A DNA stretch of 64,000 nt from Chitinophaga sp. sic0106 (GTDB taxonomy: Bacteria > Bacteroidota > Bacteroidia > Chitinophagales > Chitinophagaceae): assembly GCF_019219075.1 (NCBI RefSeq), contig NZ_JAHUWJ010000001.1, positions 601,646 through 665,645 on the forward strand. The letters are read 5' to 3'. Below are positions 45,546 through 55,584 of this stretch, one piece after another. The first letter of the stretch is position 1. Every line of letters begins with the position of its first letter. A program made the position numbers and the translations under genes. Below the pieces are notes generated by a model. It had not been told where the DNA came from, searched no databases, and saw only the letters and a program-made list of their open reading frames with translations.

Positions 45546-46454
45546 ATGATTTTCAAAGAAGACCTGGCAGCGGTAATCGTTCTTTATCATCCAGTCATCA
45601 GTGATTTACTTAATGTAATAAGTGTGATTGAACCAACCATAGCAAGAATTTATTTGATTGATAATACACCAGAAACATCAGCATCCCTTTTAGCATATAG
45701 CAAGACGAACAATGCTATCAGGTATATTCCGCTGAATGGCAACAGGGGTATTGCAGCGGCCCAAAATATCGGATTTCGGGAAATAAAATCTGAAGGTAGG
45801 TATAAATATGTTTTTCAATTTGATCAGGATAGTTGTCCCGACCAAGATATGATTACAGAACTATGTAACGGATACGATGCACTGGTAGAAATGGATCTGC
45901 CAGTTGGGGTAATAGGACCAATTTCGCTCAATAAGGATACAAATGAGCAATACAAATTAAGTGATAATAGTCGTGATTATGTGATGTCCGGAATAATGGA
46001 AAAGTCAGAGCTTATGAGCTCCGGATCATTGATTAGTCTGAAAACTTTGGAAGGGGTTGGATTAATGGAAGAAGAATTATTTATAGATGGTGTGGATTCT
46101 GAATGGTGTTGGCGTGCAATTGCTAAAGGGTATAAATGCTTTATTCACGAAAAAGCTGTGTTAAATCACAAATTGGGGGAAGGAGATCGCAAACTACTAG
46201 GTATTAGCATTGCAATTTCTTCACAGTTTCGCACCTATTATCAGTTCAGGAATTTTATCATTTTGGCAGGTCGCAAGTATGTACCTACACAGTGGAAAAT
46301 CAAGAACGGCTTTAAATTTTTAGTGAAATTATTCTATTACCCAATATTCTTGAAAGGAGGACGTGTTTATGCGAAAAACATCGCGAGGGGGATTAGAGAT
46401 GGGATTGCCTATAGAAAAGCAAAAAACTATATTGATCTAACTGTCAAATATTAA
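45546..46454 (+). CDS. GT2 glycosyltransferase, rhamnosyltransferase-like
   Basis: A 302-residue family 2 transferase: LAAVIVLYHPV, IYLIDNTPE, NGNRGIAAAQNIGFREI, FQFDQDSCPDQDM (the DxD-like motif region), then DGVDSEWCWRAIAKGYK, which are typical of the RfbF/RfbN-like branch. A C-terminal hydrophobic stretch suggests peripheral membrane attachment. The branch name does not prove a rhamnose donor; no rhamnose-synthesis genes are here. Confidence 0.8.
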   Translation: MIFKEDLAAVIVLYHPVISDLLNVISVIEPTIARIYLIDNTPETSASLLAYSKTNNAIRYIPLNGNRGIAAAQNIGFREIKSEGRYKYVFQFDQDSCPDQDMITELCNGYDALVEMDLPVGVIGPISLNKDTNEQYKLSDNSRDYVMSGIMEKSELMSSGSLISLKTLEGVGLMEEELFIDGVDSEWCWRAIAKGYKCFIHEKAVLNHKLGEGDRKLLGISIAISSQFRTYYQFRNFIILAGRKYVPTQWKIKNGFKFLVKLFYYPIFLKGGRVYAKNIARGIRDGIAYRKAKNYIDLTVKY

Positions 46455-46464
46455 TTTTAGGCGT

Positions 46465-47418
46465 ATGCATAATATTTTAATTACGGGAGGTGCAGGTTTT
46501 ATTGGAAGTCACCTTTGTACCGAGGTGTTAAAAACATTCGAAGTAAATAAGCTTGTAGCTTTGGATAATCTCATGCTTGGTACCGAAGAAAATCTGACGC
46601 ATTTATCAACAGATAACAGAATGGAATTGGTTATCGGAGATATAAATACCCCACAGCTGATAGATAGTTTGTTCGAAAAGCATAGGTTTGATCTCGTTTT
46701 TCATCTTGCAGCCAATTCTGACATTAGTATTAGTCACAATAGCCCATCAATAGACTATGATAATACTTTTAATACTACCTGGAATGTGTTGGAAGCAATG
46801 CGCAAATACGATTGTAAGCGGATAGTATTTGCTTCTACCTCGGCGATTTACGGTGATGTAACTGAAAACATTCATGAAGATTTTGGCCCTCTCCTCCCGA
46901 TTTCTCACTATGGGGCCGGTAAGCTTGCATCTGAAGCCTTTCTCTCGTCATTCTCCTACAATTACGGTATTCAAACTTATATTTTCAGATTTCCTAACGT
47001 GGTAGGAGGTAGAAGTACCCATGGTGTCATTTATGATTTCATCAATAAGGTGAAGAAGAATAAGGAAGAACTCACTGTACTTGGTAATGGACAACAGGAA
47101 AAATCTTACCTGCATGTAAGCGACCTGGTTAATGCCATATTATATTTGTTACAGCATAATTCTGAACGATATAACATTTTTAATGTGGGAGGAATTGACA
47201 CCATCAATGTGGCAAGAATTGCTGAGCTTGTTCTTGAAGAACTGGAAGAAAAAAGGAATATAGTTTTTACCGGAGGGGATAGAGGATGGATTGGAGATGT
47301 ACCGAAGTTTAAATATGACATACAAAAAATATTAAGTACTGGTTGGAAACCTGTTTTAAGCTCCGAAATGGCAGTTCGTCAAACGGTTCGCGAATTAATA
47401 AACTCTAAAACGATATAA
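46465..47418 (+). CDS. NAD-dependent epimerase/dehydratase (extended SDR)
   Basis: A 317-residue extended short-chain dehydrogenase with N-terminal GGAGFIGSHL, ANSDIS, and the active-site YGAGK (about residue 151). It belongs to the UDP-glucose 4-epimerase/dehydratase superfamily. It sits one base before the heptose kinase gene, so it may act on the same nucleotide-heptose pool. Exact reaction unknown. Confidence 0.82.
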   Translation: MHNILITGGAGFIGSHLCTEVLKTFEVNKLVALDNLMLGTEENLTHLSTDNRMELVIGDINTPQLIDSLFEKHRFDLVFHLAANSDISISHNSPSIDYDNTFNTTWNVLEAMRKYDCKRIVFASTSAIYGDVTENIHEDFGPLLPISHYGAGKLASEAFLSSFSYNYGIQTYIFRFPNVVGGRSTHGVIYDFINKVKKNKEELTVLGNGQQEKSYLHVSDLVNAILYLLQHNSERYNIFNVGGIDTINVARIAELVLEELEEKRNIVFTGGDRGWIGDVPKFKYDIQKILSTGWKPVLSSEMAVRQTVRELINSKTI

Positions 47419-47419
47419 A

Positions 47420-48388
47420 TTGATTATTAGTCGTACCCCATTTAGAATAAGCTTCGCAGGAGGTGGCAGTGATCTGAAATCCTATTACAGCCGATATGGC
47501 GGAGCTGTGCTCAGTACCTCTATTGACAAGTATACCTATTTGTCAATGCATCCTTATTTTGCAGAAGAAAAGATATTTCTGAAATATTCATCAAATGAAT
47601 ATACAGATGATATTGAGAGTATTAAGCATCCATTAATCAGAGAAATATTTAAATATTTTGAAATAAAAGGAGTGGATTTCAATAGTAGTGCTGATATCCC
47701 TTCTGGCACCGGCTTGGCGTCTTCCTCCGCATTTGCCGCAGGATTGATTAATTTGTGTGCTGCCTATAAAGGAAAATATATCAATAAACAGGAGATTGCT
47801 GAGTTGGCTTGTAGAGTGGAAATTGAGTTTTTACAGGAACCTATCGGGAAACAGGATCAATATGCCTGCGCTGTAGGAGGATTAAATTTTATTGAATTTC
47901 ATACCAATGATCATGTTTCTATAGAAAAGATTCACTTGTCCAGACTGATTCAAGACCAACTGGAAAGTAACCTCATGATGTTTTACCTTGGCCGTACGAG
48001 ATCTGCCGGAAGTGTACTGAAAGAACAGAAAGCAAATATTGAGGAAAGCCGGAAAATTGAGAATCTGCATAAAATGGTAAAGCTTGCTTATGCCCTTAAA
48101 GAAGAATTGATCGCTCAAAAGATTGATTCAGTTGGTGAGATATTACACACGGGATGGATGTACAAGAAAGAACTGGCATCAGGAATTTCAGACAGCTATA
48201 TAGATGAGAATTATGAGCTTGCTATGAAAAATGGGGCACTCGGAGGAAAACTCTTAGGCGCCGGAGGTGGAGGATTTCTATTATTCTACGTGCCAGATCA
48301 GAAAAAAGCTGCTGTTCGTAATGCATTATCCCACTTAATGGAAATGGAATTTAAATTTGAAAATTCAGGTACAACAATAATCTTTTAA
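47420..48388 (+). CDS. hddA: D-glycero-alpha-D-manno-heptose 7-phosphate kinase (GHMP kinase)
   Basis: A 322-residue GHMP kinase phosphorylating heptose-7-phosphate at C1, the second committed step to GDP-D-glycero-alpha-D-manno-heptose. Motifs: RTPFRISFAGGGSD at the N-terminus, PSGTGLASSSAFAAGL (ATP loop, about 94-109) and GGKLLGAGGGGFLLFY near the C-terminus, characteristic of HddA. The start is TTG at 47420, one base after the preceding stop; the protein begins at the expected MIISRTPFRIS. Followed by gmhA two bases later. Confidence 0.88.
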   Translation: MIISRTPFRISFAGGGSDLKSYYSRYGGAVLSTSIDKYTYLSMHPYFAEEKIFLKYSSNEYTDDIESIKHPLIREIFKYFEIKGVDFNSSADIPSGTGLASSSAFAAGLINLCAAYKGKYINKQEIAELACRVEIEFLQEPIGKQDQYACAVGGLNFIEFHTNDHVSIEKIHLSRLIQDQLESNLMMFYLGRTRSAGSVLKEQKANIEESRKIENLHKMVKLAYALKEELIAQKIDSVGEILHTGWMYKKELASGISDSYIDENYELAMKNGALGGKLLGAGGGGFLLFYVPDQKKAAVRNALSHLMEMEFKFENSGTTIIF

Positions 48389-48390
48389 TT

Positions 48391-48948
48391 ATGAAAAATA
48401 TTATAGCAAATTATCTGACTGAATTACAGAATACGCTTCGTAATTTGGATCAAAGTGAGATACTTGAAGTGGCTGAGATATTAAAAAATGCTAGAGATAC
48501 GGGGAAGCAGATTTTCATTTTTGGAAATGGAGGATCTGGCTCTACTGCGACTCATTTTGCTTGCGATATAAACAAAGGCGTATCTTATAACCGCGATAAA
48601 AGATTTAAGGTCATTTGTCTCAATGATAATATTCCAACTATGTTAGCATATAGTAATGATGTTGGGTATGATGTGGTGTTTTCCGAGCAACTCAAGAATT
48701 TCATTGAAGAAGGTGATGTCGTAATTGGTATCAGTGGAAGTGGGAACTCAAAGAATATTATTAAGGCCATGGAAACTGCAAAAGAAAGTAAGGCAATAAC
48801 TATTGGTATTACTGGATTTTCTGGAGGGAAATTGAAAGAAATGGCCGATTATAGTCTTAATGCAGGAGTGAATGATATGCAACTTTCTGAAGATGTCCAT
48901 ATGATTTGGGTTCACATTATGATGAAATGTTTTGAATATGCAAGTTGA
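48391..48948 (+). CDS. gmhA: Sedoheptulose-7-phosphate isomerase (GmhA-type SIS protein)
   Basis: A 185-residue SIS-domain protein: FGNGGSGSTATHFACDI (about 47-63) and GISGSGNSKNIIKAMETA, as in GmhA, which converts sedoheptulose 7-phosphate to D-glycero-D-manno-heptose 7-phosphate. It lies between hddA and a GT2 gene, whose start overlaps its last 11 bases. Context with hddA and hddC supports the heptose role. Confidence 0.87.
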   Translation: MKNIIANYLTELQNTLRNLDQSEILEVAEILKNARDTGKQIFIFGNGGSGSTATHFACDINKGVSYNRDKRFKVICLNDNIPTMLAYSNDVGYDVVFSEQLKNFIEEGDVVIGISGSGNSKNIIKAMETAKESKAITIGITGFSGGKLKEMADYSLNAGVNDMQLSEDVHMIWVHIMMKCFEYAS

Positions 48949-49765
48949 GTCAACTGTATTAATGTCTCTATTCTGGAAAGAGAAGCCGGCATATCTTGAA
49001 GATGCCTTGCTTAGCTTATATAATCAAACGGTTTTACCAGACGAAATACTTTTGGTTTGTGAAGGTACTTTGCCAGAAGAACTAATTCAGATTCTACACT
49101 ACTATGAAACAACATTCCCTGCCGGAGTACTTCGATGGATTGATGCTGGTGACGCTAAGGGGCTGCCTGCATGCTTGAATGTGGGGCTTGCTGCTGCGAA
49201 AGGCAAATATATATTTAGGTTCGATACGGATGACATTTGCTTGCCGGAAAGGATTGAACGTCAACTCGAATTTTTACATCAGCATCCAGAAACTGCCTTA
49301 CTCTCGGCTCCGGTGGATGAGTATGATCTGGAAATGAAGGAAATGTTGGGAGTTAGGCAAGTACCGCAATCGCATGAAGAAATAGTAAAGATGGCAAAAT
49401 GGCGTAGCCCGTTTTGCCATCCGGTAACTGTATATTTAAGGGATGTAGCACTTTCACTAGGAGGATATCCTTTGGTTTCTGCTGCTGAAGACTATGCTTT
49501 TTTTTCCTTATTTCTGGTGAAAGGTTATAAAGCCGCCAATATGCCAACGGCATTGGTAAAGGCCAGGACAGGTAAAGACTTCACCAAACGTAGGAAAGGA
49601 GCCCGGTTTTTGAAAGGTGAATTGGCCAGCCACGCCTTTATTAACAAAATCGGATTTCATTCAAATGCAGTATATTATTTCCATGTTGTTTCTAAAACCA
49701 TATTGAGAAACCTTCCTGATAAACTATTATTAACTGTTTATAAGAAATTTGTAAGATCAAAATAG
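48938..49765 (+). CDS. GT2 family glycosyltransferase
   Basis: A 275-residue family 2 transferase with an N-terminal GT-A core: VLMSLFWKEKPAYLEDALLS, LLVCEGTLPEEL, GLAAAKGKYIFRFDTDD (DxD motif), then a RSPFCHPVTV motif. The ATG at 48938 overlaps gmhA by 11 bases. It lies inside the heptose gene block, so it may transfer the heptose, but the donor is not provable. Confidence 0.82.
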   Translation: MQVESTVLMSLFWKEKPAYLEDALLSLYNQTVLPDEILLVCEGTLPEELIQILHYYETTFPAGVLRWIDAGDAKGLPACLNVGLAAAKGKYIFRFDTDDICLPERIERQLEFLHQHPETALLSAPVDEYDLEMKEMLGVRQVPQSHEEIVKMAKWRSPFCHPVTVYLRDVALSLGGYPLVSAAEDYAFFSLFLVKGYKAANMPTALVKARTGKDFTKRRKGARFLKGELASHAFINKIGFHSNAVYYFHVVSKTILRNLPDKLLLTVYKKFVRSK

Positions 49766-49766
49766 T

Positions 49767-50483
49767 ATGGTAGCAATAATTCTGGCTGGTGGTTTTGGGA
49801 CAAGGCTGCGCACAGTCGTTAACGATCGTCCAAAACCTTTGGCAAATCTTGGTGATGCCCCGTTTCTGTTCTATTTGCTTAAGTATTTGGAGAATGAAGG
49901 AGTGACTAAATTTGTTTTCTCTTTAGGCTATCTTCATGAACAAATTGAAGCATTTTTAGATGAAAGTTTCTCTCATTTGAATTATAAAGTTGTTGTAGAA
50001 TCAACACCTTTAGGTACAGGAGGAGCTGTCAAATTATGCACTGAGCAGATTGAAGAGGAGGAGATCCTACTTGTAAATGCTGATACTTTTTTTGAACTAA
50101 ATATCACGGGTCTTCAAACTTACTATCATTCCAAGAATGCTGATTGTGTCATTGCATTGACCGAGATGCATAACTTTGATAGATATGGTGTCGTAAAGTT
50201 AAATGAACAGTTAAGGGTGGAATCATTCATTGAGAAGCAACCAACTAAATCAGGATTAATCAATACAGGTTTGATCATGTTGGGGAAAACTGCACTTCAA
50301 CCATATTTTAATAGTCATAGCGGTGCATTTTCGCTTGAGAAAGATATTCTCGAGCCCAACATTGCAAAAATCAATATTTACGGAATGCCACAAGCAGGCT
50401 TCTTTATTGATATTGGAATTCCTGAGGATTATAATAAAGCTCTAGAAAATATATCTTTTTTTGAAGGCCTCGTTCAAGAGTAG
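49767..50483 (+). CDS. hddC: Heptose-1-phosphate guanylyltransferase-like nucleotidyltransferase
   Basis: A 238-residue nucleotidyltransferase with LAGGFGTRLR near the N-terminus and a GT-A-like Rossmann fold. It lacks the C-terminal beta-helix of bifunctional relatives. With gmhA and hddA adjacent, HddC (GTP plus heptose-1-phosphate to GDP-heptose) is the best assignment; a glucose-1-phosphate transferase-like role is the alternative. One base after the preceding GT2 gene. Confidence 0.82.
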   Translation: MVAIILAGGFGTRLRTVVNDRPKPLANLGDAPFLFYLLKYLENEGVTKFVFSLGYLHEQIEAFLDESFSHLNYKVVVESTPLGTGGAVKLCTEQIEEEEILLVNADTFFELNITGLQTYYHSKNADCVIALTEMHNFDRYGVVKLNEQLRVESFIEKQPTKSGLINTGLIMLGKTALQPYFNSHSGAFSLEKDILEPNIAKINIYGMPQAGFFIDIGIPEDYNKALENISFFEGLVQE

Positions 50484-50544
50484 TTTTAATAACTCTTACA
50501 GCGGAGGTAGGTATTCATAATGCTGAATAAAATATTATATAAAA

Positions 50545-51657
50545 ATGAAAACTTGTTTAATTACAGGTATTACAGGACAAGACGGTGCATACCTGTCAGA
50601 ATTCCTGCTGGCAAAAGGATATGAGGTTCATGGTATTAAAAGGAGAAGTTCCCTGTTTAATACGGATCGTATCGATCATATATACCAAGACCCCCATGAG
50701 AAACATGTAAGATTTAAGTTGCACTATGGTGACTTGACAGATAGCACTAATCTGATCCGCATTATTCAGCAGGTACAGCCTGATGAAATATATAATCTGG
50801 GTGCAATGAGCCATGTGCAGGTTAGCTTTGAAGCGCCAGAATATACGGCAGACGTTGATGGAATTGGAACCTTAAGGATTCTTGAAGCAGTTAGAATATT
50901 AGGATTAACTGAAAAAACAAGGATATATCAGGCATCTACTTCCGAATTATATGGTTTGGTACAGGAAGTGCCCCAATCAGAAAAAACGCCATTTTACCCC
51001 CGCTCTCCATATGCAGTGGCTAAAATGTATGCATATTGGATAACCGTAAATTATAGGGAAGCCTATAACATGTTTGCTTGTAATGGTATTCTTTTCAATC
51101 ATGAAAGCCCATTGAGAGGAGAAACTTTTGTGACTAGAAAAATTACACGTGCTGTAGCAAAATTATCCCTTGGTATGCAGGAAAAGCTTTATATGGGTAA
51201 TTTGGATGCGAAACGGGATTGGGGACATGCCAAGGATTATGTTGAGGCTATGTGGCTCATCCTTCAACAGGAGAAACCAGAGGATTTTGTGATTGCTACA
51301 GGAATTACCACAACAGTTAGAGACTTTATTGTTATGGCATTTTCGGAAGTTGGTATTGAAATCGAATTTAAGGGCGAAGGGATTGATGAAAAGGGCTATG
51401 TTAAAACAAATACAAATGCGGATTGTCCTCTAAAGATTGGGCAGGAAGTAGTGGCGATTGATCCAAGGTATTTCCGACCAACAGAGGTAGAATTGCTTAT
51501 TGGAGATCCCACAAAGTCACAAACCCAATTGGGCTGGAAGCCGAAATACGACCTGCCTGCGCTTGTAAAAGAAATGGTATTGGCTGATCTTCAACTGTTC
51601 CGCCGTGAAAAATTGCTGAAGGACAATGGATACAAAGTACTTAATCAATTTGAATAA
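50545..51657 (+). CDS. gmd: GDP-mannose 4,6-dehydratase
   Basis: A 370-residue [39 protein letters not shown] with the Tyr-Lys pair [10 protein letters not shown], and [15 protein letters not shown], all Gmd signatures. Makes GDP-4-keto-6-deoxy-D-mannose. The next gene is fcl, one base after its stop. Because GDP-heptose genes precede it, action on GDP-heptose (as in DmhA-type enzymes) is a possible alternative. Confidence 0.92.
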   Translation: MKTCLITGITGQDGAYLSEFLLAKGYEVHGIKRRSSLFNTDRIDHIYQDPHEKHVRFKLHYGDLTDSTNLIRIIQQVQPDEIYNLGAMSHVQVSFEAPEYTADVDGIGTLRILEAVRILGLTEKTRIYQASTSELYGLVQEVPQSEKTPFYPRSPYAVAKMYAYWITVNYREAYNMFACNGILFNHESPLRGETFVTRKITRAVAKLSLGMQEKLYMGNLDAKRDWGHAKDYVEAMWLILQQEKPEDFVIATGITTTVRDFIVMAFSEVGIEIEFKGEGIDEKGYVKTNTNADCPLKIGQEVVAIDPRYFRPTEVELLIGDPTKSQTQLGWKPKYDLPALVKEMVLADLQLFRREKLLKDNGYKVLNQFE

Positions 51658-51658
51658 C

Positions 51659-52597
51659 ATGAACCCACAGGACAAGATATATGTTGCCGGACACAGAGGC
51701 ATGGTCGGATCGGCTATAGTCAGGAGGTTGCAAGCTGCAGGGTTTAATAACCTGGTATTGCGTACGTCCTCAGAGCTGGATTTACGTGATCAACAAGCAG
51801 TTTCAAGCTTTTTTGAAATAGAAAAGCCTGATTATGTCTTTCTGGCGGCAGCTAAAGTCGGAGGTATTTTAGCAAATAATACATACAGAGGCCAATTTAT
51901 TTATGAAAATCTGATGATTCAGAATAATGTTATTCACTCCGCTCATGTAAGTGCTGTGAAAAAACTGATGTTTCTTGGTTCATCCTGTATTTATCCAAAA
52001 ATGGCACCTCAACCACTGAAAGAAGAGTACTTGCTGACAGGACCTTTAGAGCCGACAAATGAACCCTATGCCATTGCAAAAATTGCAGGGATTGAAATGT
52101 GTAATGCCTATCGCGCTCAATATGGCAGCAATTTTATTTCGGTTATGCCTACAAACTTATATGGTCCTAATGATAATTACGACCTGAATAACTCGCACGT
52201 ATTACCGGCCATGTTAAGGAAAATGCACGAAGCAAAAGTAAATAATCAGCCTACCGTAAATATTTGGGGAACAGGAACTCCTAAACGAGAATTTCTGCAT
52301 GCAGATGATATGGCTGATGCGTGTTTCTTTTTAATGCAACATTTCAATGAGCCTGGGTTAGTCAACATAGGAGTAGGAGAGGACATCTCAATTGGTGATC
52401 TGGCTAGAATGATAAAGGAAATTGTAGGTTATGAAGGAGAACTTTTATTTGATACTTCCAAACCTGATGGAACTCCTCGTAAACTGATGGATGTTACAAA
52501 ACTACATAGTTTTGGCTGGAGGGCAAATATAGCATTGGAAGATGGTATCGCTAAAGTCTACGATGAAGTGAAGAAAAATAACTGGGTAATAAGATAA
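51659..52597 (+). CDS. fcl: GDP-L-fucose synthase
   Basis: A 312-residue SDR epimerase-reductase: [16 protein letters not shown] at the N-terminus, [17 protein letters not shown], and [12 protein letters not shown] (Tyr-Lys pair), typical of Fcl/WcaG. It converts GDP-4-keto-6-deoxymannose to GDP-L-fucose in tandem with Gmd. The in-frame TTG at 51626 would overlap gmd by 32 bases; ATG at 51659 is the natural start. Confidence 0.92.
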   Translation: MNPQDKIYVAGHRGMVGSAIVRRLQAAGFNNLVLRTSSELDLRDQQAVSSFFEIEKPDYVFLAAAKVGGILANNTYRGQFIYENLMIQNNVIHSAHVSAVKKLMFLGSSCIYPKMAPQPLKEEYLLTGPLEPTNEPYAIAKIAGIEMCNAYRAQYGSNFISVMPTNLYGPNDNYDLNNSHVLPAMLRKMHEAKVNNQPTVNIWGTGTPKREFLHADDMADACFFLMQHFNEPGLVNIGVGEDISIGDLARMIKEIVGYEGELLFDTSKPDGTPRKLMDVTKLHSFGWRANIALEDGIAKVYDEVKKNNWVIR

Positions 52598-52608
52598 GGA
52601 AGCATAGC

Positions 52609-53682
52609 ATGAACACTCATATTTTCATTATGGCCGGTGGAGTTGGAAGTCGATTTTGGCCTAAGAGCCGGAATAGCTATCCAAAACAGTTCATCGATAT
52701 ACTCGGCATTGGTAAATCGTTACTCCAATTAACATACGAGCGCTTTCTGAAGTTAACGTCAGCTAATCAGATTTATATTGTTACGAATACCCAGTATAAA
52801 TCGCTTGTAGGACAGCAGCTGCCAGATATTCCGGAAGCAAATATTCTTTGCGAACCTTCCCGCAATAATACCGCACCTTGTATCGCCTATGCAACTTTTA
52901 AGCTGGCAGCGAAAGATCCTCACGCCTGTATGGTAATTGCCCCTTCAGATCACTTCATATTGTATGAGGATGTATTCCTGGATAAAGTACAACGAGGTCT
53001 TGAAGTAGCAGCTAAGAACCCTTATCTGATTACTTTGGGTATATCTCCGACAAGGCCCGATACAGGCTATGGTTATATTAAATATGACAATGCTCAGGTG
53101 GACGGGGTTCATAAAGTAGATAAGTTTACAGAGAAACCGAAGTTGGAAAAAGCCAAAGAATTTCTGGCAAGTGGTCAATATGTATGGAATGGAGGAATAT
53201 TCATTTGGAGTGTACAAACTGCATTAGCTGCATTTAAAGAACATACACCAGATATATTTACCTTGTTTAGTAAAGGACATAACTACTATAATACAGCCAA
53301 TGAACAAGAGTTTATTGATCGTGAATATCCTGCCTCTCCTAATATTTCTATTGATTATGCAATAATGGAAAAGGCGAATAATGTTTATACCATTCCGGCA
53401 AATTTCGGCTGGAGCGACTTAGGTACCTGGGCATCTCTATATGAGGTAGCTGAGAAGAAGCCGGGCAACAACGTGCATGCATCTTCAAACCTGCACTTGC
53501 AAGACACCAATAATAGCATTATTCATCTGTCTCAAGGAAAATTAGGAGTCATCAAAGGACTAAATGATTACATTATTGTAGATGATGAAGATGTCCTCCT
53601 GATTTATCCTAAAAGTGATGAGCAGGAAATAAAGCATGTAACAGAAATATTGAAAAGCAATAATCAGGAGCATTTTCTGTAG
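52609..53682 (+). CDS. manC: Mannose-1-phosphate guanylyltransferase
   Basis: A 357-residue GDP-mannose pyrophosphorylase: MAGGVGSRFWPKSR (GTP loop), FTEKPKLEKAKEFL, WNGGIFIW, and NFGWSDLGTW. It is the short form without the C-terminal isomerase domain. Supplies GDP-mannose for gmd/fcl. Last plus-strand biosynthetic gene of the cluster, followed by a terminator-like hairpin. Confidence 0.92.
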   Translation: MNTHIFIMAGGVGSRFWPKSRNSYPKQFIDILGIGKSLLQLTYERFLKLTSANQIYIVTNTQYKSLVGQQLPDIPEANILCEPSRNNTAPCIAYATFKLAAKDPHACMVIAPSDHFILYEDVFLDKVQRGLEVAAKNPYLITLGISPTRPDTGYGYIKYDNAQVDGVHKVDKFTEKPKLEKAKEFLASGQYVWNGGIFIWSVQTALAAFKEHTPDIFTLFSKGHNYYNTANEQEFIDREYPASPNISIDYAIMEKANNVYTIPANFGWSDLGTWASLYEVAEKKPGNNVHASSNLHLQDTNNSIIHLSQGKLGVIKGLNDYIIVDDEDVLLIYPKSDEQEIKHVTEILKSNNQEHFL

Positions 53683-53689
53683 ATTGTTG

Positions 53690-53719
53690 GCATCCTGGTT
53701 AAATGCCAGGATGCTTTAT
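53690..53719 (+). terminator. Probable terminator after manC
   Basis: Stem GCATCCTGG (53690-53698) with CCAGGATGC (53706-53714), then TTTATAAT. The T-run is short. Confidence 0.6.
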
Positions 53720-53885
53720 AATACTTATCCCTCGCTGTCACCTCGTTTGATTGAAAATATTATCTTTACGCAATTATTTTGGTAAAACTGTACGTGGGTT
53801 CCGTTTTATGTGCCAGTGACTGCTTTAAATAATATTTGTGAAACCAGTTTTTTGTGAACCTGAATCATATTTCAAAATCATCTTG

Positions 53886-55472
53886 ATGAAATACCTCGTT
53901 AAGCTGGCAGCTTTATTATTGCTTGCCAATACCTCCTTTGCACAAGAGCGTCTGCCAGTTATATTGCCTTATAACATCCAGAACATCCGTGAACTTTACA
54001 TGGATTCAGCCAATCATCATACAGCATTTAAGCCAATCCTGCATGTTGATACAAGTTCAATGTATACAAACCCGGATACAACCAAACGTAGCTGGATCTA
54101 CCGTAAGTTATTTCAGGAACATCTTTTGGAGTTTAGAAGGCCAGATTATAATGTATTTATTGACTTTCTTCCAGACTTTCAAATTGGTAAGTCACATGAT
54201 GGCAGTCGTACAACATGGTTAAATACACGAGGCGCAATTATTCAGGCCAACATAGGGGCTAAGTTTTATTTTGAGTCCTCATTTTTTGAAAATCAGGGTA
54301 AGTTTCCTACCTATTTAGATCAGTTTATTCGTAAGAATGATGTAGTTCCCGGACAGGGAGGTATAAAAGATTACAGTAATGGAAAAGCATTTGACTACAA
54401 CTATGCCAATGCGCTGCTGTCATACACACCCAATAAATATCTCAATTTAACAGCTGGTTACGGACAAAACTTTATTGGGGATGGATATCGATCACTAATA
54501 TTATCTGATATCTCCTTTAGCTATCCATATTTAAAATTAACAGGAACTCTAGGTAGTGTTCAGTACACTGCTATGTGGGCCCAATTTATGGATAAACATA
54601 GTAAAAGCTTTGCTACTGCTTATGATGATCTCGGCTATTACAAAAAGTGGGGTGTGTTCCATTTTCTGGATTGGAATGTTAACAAGAAATTTACCATAGG
54701 TTTGTTTGACGCAGTTATTTGGCCGGATGCTGATTCTTCTGGTAGGAAAAGAGGTTTTGATTGGAGCTATATGAATCCAATTATTTTTCTTCGTTCTGCA
54801 GAATTTTCAGAGGGATCTTCTGATAATGCATTAGTTGGAGCGAATGCTAAGTATAAGTTATTTCCTAATACAACCATCTATGGGCAACTTGTATTAGATG
54901 AGTTCAAGTTAAAAGAAGTTTTTAGTGGTAACGGCTGGTGGGCAAATAAACAAAGCTGGCAATTAGGAATTCGTTCTTTTGATGTATTTAAGTTAAAAAA
55001 TCTGGATTTGCAGTTGGAGTATAATGCTGTACGTCCTTATACTTATAGTTATAAAAGTACTCTCATTAATTATGAGCATTATAACCAATCATTAGCGCAT
55101 CCTTTAGGTGCCAACTTCCAAGAAGTTTTGGGAATAGCAACTTACCGATATAAAAGGTGGTATGCTACTGGTGAATTACAGTATGCCATGTATGGTGATG
55201 ATCCGAATGAACAAACCAATTTTGGACATGATATTTCTAAGCCTTATACTACCCATCCAAACGAGTATGGTAATTATATAGGACAGGGAATAAGAACCAA
55301 TCTTTTATATGCACAAGGAACAATTGCATATGTACTGAATCCGAAATACAATTTGAGGATAGAAACCTCCTTGAGTGCAAGAAGATTAAGTACCGATGTT
55401 AGTAAAAGTACTGACTTAATTTTCAATTTAGGATTGAGGACTACATTTAGACACTTCTATTACGATTTTTAA
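53886..55472 (+). CDS. Wzi-like capsule assembly outer-membrane barrel
   Basis: A 528-residue exported protein with signal MKYLVKLAALLLLANTSFAQ and a beta-barrel-rich body (alternating aromatic strands, TAGYGQNFIGDGYRSLILSD, ending TTFRHFYYDF with a C-terminal aromatic). It resembles the capsule assembly Wzi family, outer-membrane lectins holding polysaccharide at the surface. ATG at 53886 chosen over GTG at 53838 because it starts the signal peptide. A terminator-like hairpin separates it from manC. Confidence 0.75.
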   Translation: MKYLVKLAALLLLANTSFAQERLPVILPYNIQNIRELYMDSANHHTAFKPILHVDTSSMYTNPDTTKRSWIYRKLFQEHLLEFRRPDYNVFIDFLPDFQIGKSHDGSRTTWLNTRGAIIQANIGAKFYFESSFFENQGKFPTYLDQFIRKNDVVPGQGGIKDYSNGKAFDYNYANALLSYTPNKYLNLTAGYGQNFIGDGYRSLILSDISFSYPYLKLTGTLGSVQYTAMWAQFMDKHSKSFATAYDDLGYYKKWGVFHFLDWNVNKKFTIGLFDAVIWPDADSSGRKRGFDWSYMNPIIFLRSAEFSEGSSDNALVGANAKYKLFPNTTIYGQLVLDEFKLKEVFSGNGWWANKQSWQLGIRSFDVFKLKNLDLQLEYNAVRPYTYSYKSTLINYEHYNQSLAHPLGANFQEVLGIATYRYKRWYATGELQYAMYGDDPNEQTNFGHDISKPYTTHPNEYGNYIGQGIRTNLLYAQGTIAYVLNPKYNLRIETSLSARRLSTDVSKSTDLIFNLGLRTTFRHFYYDF

Positions 55473-55584
55473 TACTACTTGAAGTTGTATCACTTTGGTA
55501 CAACAAAAATAACTGATGTGTTGGTACCGAAGTTATTAGCCACGGTAACCATGAGCGATGTAGACTTCAAGATTGTTCAATTTT

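Noticed and set aside
55485..55520. Hairpin GTTGTA...TACAAC after the Wzi-like gene as a terminator
   Set aside because: Six base pairs, loose loop and no T-run; too weak to call.
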